The notes under the pieces were generated by a model. The model had not been told where the DNA came from and searched no databases. It worked only from the letters and a program-made list of their open reading frames with translations. Below, piece by piece: positions 58,001 to 64,000 of a DNA stretch of 64,000 nt. The DNA comes from Thraustochytrium sp. TN22 (taxonomy: Eukaryota > Sar > Bigyra > Thraustochytrida > Thraustochytriidae): NCBI GenBank assembly GCA_013306675.1, contig JABLUY010000029.1:124001-188000 (forward strand). The letters are read 5' to 3'. Made by a program: the position numbers and the translations under genes. Positions within the stretch are counted from its first letter, which is position 1, and each line of letters opens with the position of its first letter.

Positions 58001-59299
58001 TCAGGCATCCTCTTTGCTGCCAGAGTCTCGCTTGCGCAACCTGGCGAGGAAGAGACCGCTGGTCCCGCTGCGCGAAGGGGTAAAGCGCACACAGCCGCGC
58101 AAAGCGTCGCTCTCGACAGGCCGGGCACACGCAAAGAGCGTATCGGCGGTGATGTCCTCGAGGAAGGCGCTCGAGCCGAGGTCGGGGTCCTGCAGCAGAG
58201 CACGCACGATATCCTCGTTCTGCCTCTGGCTGAAGCTGCAGGTACTGTACACGAGGACGCCGCCCGGCTTCAGCAAGCGGAAGCCGTTGAAGAGCAGGCC
58301 TCGCTGGAGCTTCTCGAGCTGCGCGGCGTTGCCATGATCGGCTTCCATGACCTTGGACGTAAAGTCTTTGTCTTCAAAGAAGCCCCCTACGGCGTACTTG
58401 CACATATGCTTCATGGAGCCGTCGTGGGTGCACTCCGCGTCGACCAGCACGCGTTCGAAGAGCGGCGCCGGCCCGGCCGGCATCGCAGCTTGCGCCGAAG
58501 AGCGCAAGCGGCTGAGTTTCCTGCGAGAGCCTCTGCTGAGGCGCTTTCGCTTTGCGCCACCCTTTGGCGGCGGCGTCAGAAAGAGCTCCTCGTCAGCTGC
58601 GCCGTCCCACATAATGGTCTCGGGCTTGACCCCGCTGAAGGCAACGCCGTCGTCCTGCACGAGGACACACGACCATCCAGGCTGCGACTCAGCGACGCGA
58701 TACTTCTTGAGCAGGCTAGCGCAGGTGCGCACCCGGAGTTCACTAACGTCCACCCCAACGAGGCAGCCTTGCCGCTGCATCTCGTCGGCCAACATGCAGA
58801 GCTTGGCGCCGGGCGCGGCGCACAGGTCTAGCACATGCTGGCCGGGCAGCACGCCGAGCGCGCGGACCGCGAGGCCGCTCGCTAGATCCATACCGTACAG
58901 GTGTCCTTCCTCGTATGCCACCTCACCCTTGAGGCGCTGGTCGGCGTCCAGCGCGATGAAGCCCGGGCAGCCCTCCACGGGCCGCGCCTTGTCGTCCCCG
59001 AGCTGCTCTACAAGCGCCTCCACGGTCGCCTTGCGCGGGTTCACGCGCACGAAACGTGGCAGCGCCTTGGCGGCCTCCGTCTCGGCCTCGTACCACGCGC
59101 GGTCCAGGCCAAGGCTGGCAACGAAGGCGTCGAGCGCGCGAGCGCGTGAGCTTGGCGCCAGTGGCGCCATGCCAGCCTTGGCCACCGGCAGCGGCGGCGC
59201 GGGGTTGCCTTCGCCGGGCCCGCGTTCTGACGGGGCGACCCTGGGCGCGTCGGGCCTTCCCTGCGCCGGTGCGTGCGCCTGCGCCTGGTCGCCGCCCAT
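58001..59299 (-). CDS. NSUN-type RNA 5-methylcytosine methyltransferase
   Basis: The ATG at 59299 (MGGDQAQAH) gives 432 residues. An N-terminal region with LPRFVRVNPRK (about 80-90) precedes the Rossmann methyltransferase domain of the RsmB/NOP2 (NSUN) family. SAM motif I is VLDLCAAPGAK, motif IV is VDAECTHDG with C290, and motif VI is YSTCSFS with C354, the expected catalytic nucleophile. The usual motif IV is DAPCSG; DAEC-T-H-D-G is a variant that I associate with plant and protist NSUN6-like enzymes from memory. The substrate is probably tRNA or other RNA. A helix-like stretch 45-70 is linker. Another ATG at 59381 in a different frame is not used. Confidence 0.88.
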   Translation of the reverse strand: MGGDQAQAHAPAQGRPDAPRVAPSERGPGEGNPAPPLPVAKAGMAPLAPSSRARALDAFVASLGLDRAWYEAETEAAKALPRFVRVNPRKATVEALVEQLGDDKARPVEGCPGFIALDADQRLKGEVAYEEGHLYGMDLASGLAVRALGVLPGQHVLDLCAAPGAKLCMLADEMQRQGCLVGVDVSELRVRTCASLLKKYRVAESQPGWSCVLVQDDGVAFSGVKPETIMWDGAADEELFLTPPPKGGAKRKRLSRGSRRKLSRLRSSAQAAMPAGPAPLFERVLVDAECTHDGSMKHMCKYAVGGFFEDKDFTSKVMEADHGNAAQLEKLQRGLLFNGFRLLKPGGVLVYSTCSFSQRQNEDIVRALLQDPDLGSSAFLEDITADTLFACARPVESDALRGCVRFTPSRSGTSGLFLARLRKRDSGSKEDA

Positions 59300-59457
59300 G
59301 GCGCCGAGCAGCACCAGCGCCAAGGTTTTTGCGAGTTTTATGCGCCACCCACTTCTGCAGCCGGAGCAAGTCAAATGCCATGGCCGGGTGAGATCATTTT
59401 TATGTCAATCAAAGGATTCATCGCTGCAGAGCAGGCCTTCACCCCTCGCAGGCAGGG

Positions 59458-60033
59458 TCAGTGCACGAAGCGGCGCACAACACGCTGGAAGAGGTTCTCG
59501 AACATCTCAACGACGCTGGCGCCCGTGTTGGAGGAGGTCTCAAAGTACGGGATACCGTGGTCGCGGGCCCAGGTCTGCGCCTCGTGCTCCGTGACGATGC
59601 GCTTCTTATCCTGCTTGCAGCCGACGAGGACGAACTGCGCGGAGGATTCGCTGCAGCCGTACTTGCGCGCCTCGCTGAGCCAGGCGTCGAGGGACTCGAA
59701 GGAGTGGCGCGAGGATAGATCGAAGCAGAGCAGCGCGCCCTGCGTATCTTTGTAGAACTCGTTGCGGACGTCGAAGAACTCGGCGTGGCCCGAAAGGTCC
59801 CAGAAGTTTACGCGCACCTCGTAGCCCTCGACGTCGACCGACTTGACGCCGTAGTCGACCCCAATGGTCGGGATGTACTTGGACACGAAGCGCTCCTCGC
59901 AGTACCGCTTGATCAGGCAGCTCTTGCCGACGCCGCCGTCGCCCATGGACGTCACCTTGATGCGCACAATATCTGGCACGTGCACGGTCCGCACGCGCGA
60001 GCTCGCCGCCGGGTCATCCTGCGGCGCGGGCAT
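59458..60033 (-). CDS. RJL-type small GTPase without J domain
   Basis: This 191-residue Ras-like GTPase has P-loop G31-DGGVGK-S38, the switch region YIPTIGVDYGVK, then W78-D-L-S-G-H83 instead of WDTAGQ, and G-C139-K-Q-D142 instead of NKxD. The LSGH and VRNEFYKDTQG segments mark the RJL (RBJ) family, related to DNAJC27. The catalytic Gln is replaced by His, so hydrolysis should be slow, and the Asn of NKxD is Cys, which may lower guanine specificity. It ends RFVH, without a lipid-addition Cys and without the C-terminal J domain found in animal DNAJC27. In protists, RJLs often go with flagella, though the cellular role is still debated. The start at 60033 is the first in-frame ATG. Confidence 0.92.
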   Translation of the reverse strand: MPAPQDDPAASSRVRTVHVPDIVRIKVTSMGDGGVGKSCLIKRYCEERFVSKYIPTIGVDYGVKSVDVEGYEVRVNFWDLSGHAEFFDVRNEFYKDTQGALLCFDLSSRHSFESLDAWLSEARKYGCSESSAQFVLVGCKQDKKRIVTEHEAQTWARDHGIPYFETSSNTGASVVEMFENLFQRVVRRFVH

Positions 60034-60890
60034 CCTGTCCCGTGCCGGAGCTCAGCCGCCGCAAGCCGCTCCGACGCGCGCCGGGCCGCCGCCGCCCGTG
60101 CGTCGGCAGCCGAACGTTGCCGGCCGACCGCTCGAGGCCGCTGCCTGGCCAGAGCTCAAGCTGATGCTAATGCTGATGCTGATGCTGATGGAGCCATGCC
60201 ACGATGAACGAGATTCATCGTGTCAGGGTTCGACTTCAAGTTGACGAAGAGAAAAATGCGTTGAAATTGCGGCGCTTTGAGGCGATCCGGCCACTTTCTT
60301 TTCCGAACCAGGGACCGCGCGCCACTGTCCCGGCGCGACGCCGTGCTGGCGGCGGGGCCGTGCTCGGCTGCGTTTTGGCGGCAGCCCTGGCCGGACAAGC
60401 AACGTTGTGCGGCTCGTGAAAGCCGCGGTTCCCGGCGAACGACCCTACGTCGACCGCCGTGGAACGCCGTGTGGAGAGGGGAGTTAGCCTTCGAGGAGCA
60501 TGGACGGGCCGGGTCGATCGATGATCGTTCAGGATCTTGAGCACGGCACGCGGCGAGCGACGCAGCAGCGCCAGCTTCCTTCGAAGGGGGTGCGCGGTAG
60601 CCTGCGCCTATGCGCGGTAGCCTGCGCCTATGCGCTTGCATGCTCTGGTGTGGCCTTCGGGCCCCATGTCCTGTACGGCGAAGAGGTGTGGCCTTTCAAG
60701 AGGGCGCGGCGGCGGCACGTGCCCTTTGAAACGGATGAAAGTACTCAGGACGTGGCAGGCTTTGCGGGCGTCGCGGAAGGCAGACCTGCAACACCGTGGA
60801 AGCGGTGCTCCACCCTTGTGGGGAGGCGGTGGCACATCCGGTGCGGCGCGGTCTTGCGTCCGCAGGCTGGAGTGCGTGCGCGCGCGCAGC
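60034..60890. other. Divergent spacer between RJL and kinesin
   Basis: It holds TGATGC repeats (about 60160-60188), a self-complementary AACGAGATTCATCGT patch (about 60203) and a 20-bp tandem duplication (about 60590-60630, unit GCGCGGTAGCCTGCGCCTAT). Chance frames occur but no supported gene. Confidence 0.5.
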
Positions 60891-63800
60891 ATGGAAGAGG
60901 AAGTGCCGGAGGACAGCCCCAAGGTGCGCGAGGAGATGGAGGATGGCTTTGCAGTTGGCAATGGCGGCAGCATGACGAGCCACGTGTCGGTGGTGTGCAG
61001 GCTGCGGCCGCAGACGCGCGCCGAGGTGCGCAAGCACGCCAAGGGCGCTGTGCAGGTCGACCGCGGCAACCCCGGCTTGGTTCGCGTGAGCGACCCGAAG
61101 GCGGAGGGCGCGACGCAGGAGTTCAACTTTGACCGGGTCTTCTCCTCGAGCACGGCGCAGCAGGAGATCTTCGAGCACGTGGGGCGCCCTATCGTGGCGG
61201 CCGCGCTCAAGGGGTTCAATGGGACGGTGTTCGCGTACGGGCAAACCGGGAGCGGCAAGACGTTCACCATGGAGGGCCCGTCCGTAGAGGACGAGCAGCG
61301 GCGCGGCCTCGTGCCGCGCATGGCGGCCTCACTTTTCCAGCGGATTGCCGAGGCGCCGGCGCACCTCAAGTTCAGCGTCAGCGTCAGCATGCTGGAGATT
61401 TACCTGGAGCGCGTGAACGACTTGCTGGACCCGAGCAGGGTGAATCTCTCACTTCGCGAGGACGGCGACAAGGGCGTTAGGGCCGAGGGCTGCCGCGTGG
61501 AGCCGCTGTCCTCGGCTGAGGAGATCCTCAAAGTGCTCCAGCGCGGCCAGGAGAACCGCGCCACGGCGTGCACCAAGGCGAACAGCGACTCATCTCGCAG
61601 TCACAGCGTCGTGATTCTCTACGTGCAGCAGTTCAACACGCAGTCGCACGAGCGGCGATGCGGCAAGCTCACGCTCGTGGACCTGGCTGGCAGCGAAAAG
61701 GTGCGCAAGTCGGGCGCCGAGGGCCCGCGTCTCGAGGAGGCGAAGGCCATCAACAAGTCGCTCTCCGCGCTGGGCAACGTGATTCACGCGCTCACCACGG
61801 ACGATGCCGCCGTGGCGCATGTGCCCTACCGGGACTCCAAGCTGACGCGCATGCTGCAAGAGTCCCTCGGCGGGAACTCCAAGACGGCACTCATTCTGTG
61901 CGCCTCGCCGGCCGCCATGCACGCGCAGGAGACGGTGTCCACGATGCGCTTTGGCGCGCGTGCCAAGCTCGTGCGCAACGAGGTGAGCATCAACCAGGAC
62001 GCGCCCGACTCGCAGCTGCGAGCCCTCCTGGTCCGTGCGCAGAAGGAGTTGGCGGAGCTGCGCGCCACGGCCAACGTGGCTCCCGCCGAGGTCCCCACGC
62101 GTAAGGAGCAGATCCGCGACCTGCTGGCGTGCGCAGAGCGGCGCCGCCTTGAGGTGCAGATCGCCGACTTGGAGGACACGCTGCTCCGCACGCGCAAGGA
62201 GGCCGCGACGCACAGCGTGCGCGTGAGCGAGCTTGAGACCAAGCTGGCCGAGGCATCCACGGAGTTCAAGCAAGAGCAGCTCGACCGCGAGGCGCAGCTG
62301 GCCGAGGTCACCGCTTCGCAGGCTGACGACAAGCTGCGCGAGGATAGCCTCCGGCGCGACCTGCGCGAGCGCGACGCCGAGGTGCGTCGTCTGGGCGAGG
62401 CGCTGAGCAACACGGACGCCGTCAAGGCGGCGCTCGAGGGTCGCCTGGAGTTGGTCTCGCGCCAGCTCGAGGAGCGCACGCAGGAGGCTCGCATGGAGCG
62501 CACCCAGCGCGAGGACTGTCAGCGCGAGCTGGAGAAGCTCAACCTGGAGCTTGTCCGCGTCGTGGAGGCGCGCAGCGAGGCCGCCAAGTCGCACCGTGTC
62601 GAGTCCGAGTCTCTGCGCCAAGCCTTCGAAAAGGCCTCAGCGGACCACGGCATGTCCTTCAAGCTCATCTCCGGCCACTTCGAGGCGGCGCGCACCGACC
62701 TCCGCAAGGCGCAGGTGACCCTGGAGGAGCGCGACGCGGAGATCAAGCGCCTCGGCAAAGAGATGGAACGCCTGCGCGCCAGCGTGGCCGAGGCCGAGGA
62801 GCGCGTCGAGGCCGCCAAGAAGCAGTCCGCGGAGCAGGTGGAGGCCTCTCTCAAGGACGCCGAGTCGCGCGTGAAAACCGTCCTGAGTGACTCGGTGCCG
62901 ACCAAAGAGGCTGCCAAGCTCAAGGAGAAGCTCAAGCACGCCGCCGCGACCGAAAAGGTGCTGCGCGGCACGCTGACCAAGGCACGCGCCGAGGCGGCCA
63001 AGCAGGCCGAAGAGCTCCGCGAGCAGGTCAAGTCGCTCGAGGAGATTCACGTCAAGCTCGAGGAGGAGACGCGAATGGCGCGCACGCTCTTCCAGCACAA
63101 CCTGGTGGACGGCTCGAAGCGCGTGTCCGAGCTGCTCATCGAGCTGGACCGCTCCAAGCAGGCGCTCACGGACACGGCCGCGGCGTCCGCGCTGAACGAA
63201 GCCAGCCTGCGGTCCACCATTGCCGCCCTCGAGCAGCGCGCAAGCGACGCCGCGGAGCAGGCCGCTGCTTCGCGCAAGGCGTTGGACAGGACGCAGGCTG
63301 AGATGAAGAAGGAGGTGCAGCGGCTCTCAGGCGTCGTGGACAAGAAGGCGTCCGAGGCCACCAAGCTGCAGCAGACACTGGAGGAGGCCTCGCGCGAGAC
63401 CATCAAGGCCAAAGACCAAATCAAGTCGCTTGAGGACGAGGCTGCCACGCTGCGTGCCTCCGAGGAGCAGAGCAAGGCCCAGGTCGCCCAGCTTGAGGCT
63501 ACCGTGCAGAACGTGCGCAAGCTGTGCTTGGAGCACGCGCAGAAGGAGACTTTGCTCAAGCAGCAGATCGCCGAGGGCGCGGCCTCCGCGGAGCTCCGTG
63601 CCGAGCTGGAGGCCGTGCAAAAGCGCTGCAGCACGCTGGAGGACTCCGTGACAGCCCTGGAGAGCGACGCGCAGAAGCTGCGCGCACACGCCGAAGAGGA
63701 GGCGCGCCGCGCCGCCACCCTGGAGGGCGAGCTGCGCGACGCGCAGCGTGCCGCTGATCAGGCCGCCTGGAACGAGTCGGAGCTCGAGAAGGAGCTCGCT

Positions 63801-64000
63801 CGCCTGCGCAACGTCAAGCCGGAGCTGGCACGTCTCGAGCGGGAGCTGGCTCGCGCCCAAGCCGAGCGCGCCACGCTCGCGCAGCAGCTGCAGGACGTCA
63901 CCACTGACCACGCGCAGGCGGAGGCCGACCGCGCGTCCTTCCACGAGACCATGCAGGGCCTCCAGCGCCGCCTGCAGCACGCCCAGCGCGAGCGCGCGGA
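60891..64000 (+). CDS. Kinesin-1-like motor, 3' end outside window
   Basis: The frame opens at the ATG at 60891 (MEEEVPEDSPKV) and stays open to the last base, giving at least 1036 residues. The motor (about 28-370) has VVCRLRP, the P-loop G117-QTGSGK-T124, SSRSHSV, DLAGSEKVRKSGAEG and HVPYRDSKLTRMLQESLGGNS. The neck shows FGARAKLVRNEVSIN, and long coiled coils follow from about 375. The KSGAEG and NKSLSALGNVIHAL stretches fit conventional kinesin (kinesin-1, KIF5-like), which carries organelles and vesicles toward microtubule plus ends. Conventional heavy chains are about 960 residues, so this one is longer or belongs to a sister class. The C-terminal tail is not visible. Confidence 0.92.
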   Translation, partial: MEEEVPEDSPKVREEMEDGFAVGNGGSMTSHVSVVCRLRPQTRAEVRKHAKGAVQVDRGNPGLVRVSDPKAEGATQEFNFDRVFSSSTAQQEIFEHVGRPIVAAALKGFNGTVFAYGQTGSGKTFTMEGPSVEDEQRRGLVPRMAASLFQRIAEAPAHLKFSVSVSMLEIYLERVNDLLDPSRVNLSLREDGDKGVRAEGCRVEPLSSAEEILKVLQRGQENRATACTKANSDSSRSHSVVILYVQQFNTQSHERRCGKLTLVDLAGSEKVRKSGAEGPRLEEAKAINKSLSALGNVIHALTTDDAAVAHVPYRDSKLTRMLQESLGGNSKTALILCASPAAMHAQETVSTMRFGARAKLVRNEVSINQDAPDSQLRALLVRAQKELAELRATANVAPAEVPTRKEQIRDLLACAERRRLEVQIADLEDTLLRTRKEAATHSVRVSELETKLAEASTEFKQEQLDREAQLAEVTASQADDKLREDSLRRDLRERDAEVRRLGEALSNTDAVKAALEGRLELVSRQLEERTQEARMERTQREDCQRELEKLNLELVRVVEARSEAAKSHRVESESLRQAFEKASADHGMSFKLISGHFEAARTDLRKAQVTLEERDAEIKRLGKEMERLRASVAEAEERVEAAKKQSAEQVEASLKDAESRVKTVLSDSVPTKEAAKLKEKLKHAAATEKVLRGTLTKARAEAAKQAEELREQVKSLEEIHVKLEEETRMARTLFQHNLVDGSKRVSELLIELDRSKQALTDTAAASALNEASLRSTIAALEQRASDAAEQAAASRKALDRTQAEMKKEVQRLSGVVDKKASEATKLQQTLEEASRETIKAKDQIKSLEDEAATLRASEEQSKAQVAQLEATVQNVRKLCLEHAQKETLLKQQIAEGAASAELRAELEAVQKRCSTLEDSVTALESDAQKLRAHAEEEARRAATLEGELRDAQRAADQAAWNESELEKELARLRNVKPELARLERELARAQAERATLAQQLQDVTTDHAQAEADRASFHETMQGLQRRLQHAQRERA

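Noticed and set aside
60204-60260. Possible tRNA-like T-loop (GGTTCGACTT) near 60228
   Set aside because: The flanking bases do not form a T-stem, and no acceptor, D or anticodon stems can be drawn.
1-64000. Transposons, LTR or virus-like elements
   Set aside because: I found no transposase, reverse transcriptase, integrase or capsid-like segments and no long terminal repeats. Repeats seen are local microsatellites or minisatellites.

Overview
The window is GC-rich eukaryotic nuclear DNA from a free-living protist. Genes are mostly long single exons, monocistronic and in mixed orientation, set in GC-rich spacers of 0.1 to 2.8 kb with many microsatellites. Two genes can be shown to be spliced (an MsrB-like gene and a mitochondrial phosphate carrier), and all four of their introns open with GTACGT. 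Flagellar-type proteins (a MORN protein and two proteins with sperm-tail PG-rich motifs) point to a flagellate or zoospore-forming cell, and a SOS1-like Na+/H+ exchanger fits a salty habitat. A stramenopile such as a labyrinthulomycete is a reasonable guess, but the sequence alone does not prove it.

Layout. 1-5 kb: start of an unknown leftward gene cut by the window edge, TRM112 (+), and an unknown 613-residue protein with an internal duplication (-). 6-10 kb: thioredoxin (+), an EF-hand gene relic (-), UBLCP1 phosphatase (+), MORN protein (-). 12-15 kb: small Cys-rich membrane protein (+), a large tandem-repeat block, a helical TPR-like protein (+). 15-22 kb: four leftward genes: MFS/spinster transporter, MsrB-like membrane-anchored protein (3 exons), STPGR-type protein, mitochondrial phosphate carrier (3 exons). 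23-33 kb: CAX-type cation/H+ exchanger (+), coiled-coil STPGR protein (-), large coiled-coil protein (+), PTEN/tensin-like phosphatase (-), unknown basic protein (+). 33-42 kb: SOS1-like exchanger (-), COMM-domain protein (-), PDZ-TBC RabGAP (+). 44-48 kb: unknown protein with Cys pairs (+) and a frame-broken DUF3883 (sacsin/NOV C-terminal) relic. 48-64 kb: TMEM209 (-) head-to-head with a kinesin-7/CENP-E-like motor (+), p24/TMED cargo receptor (-), NSUN-type RNA m5C methyltransferase (-), RJL GTPase (-), and a kinesin-1-like motor (+) that runs off the right edge.

The genes do not form an operon or an obvious cluster. They are ordinary eukaryotic functions: microtubule motors and flagellum, membrane traffic (p24, RabGAP, COMMD, RJL), ion transport, RNA methylation and redox. 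I found no defence system, no recognisable transposon, no virus-like element, no CRISPR array and no confident RNA gene. The more unusual items are the duplicated-domain protein at 1505-3346, the uniform intron donors, the (TAGC)n clusters, the block of (GACTC)27 plus 50-bp repeats, and three relic-like islands in the spacers.
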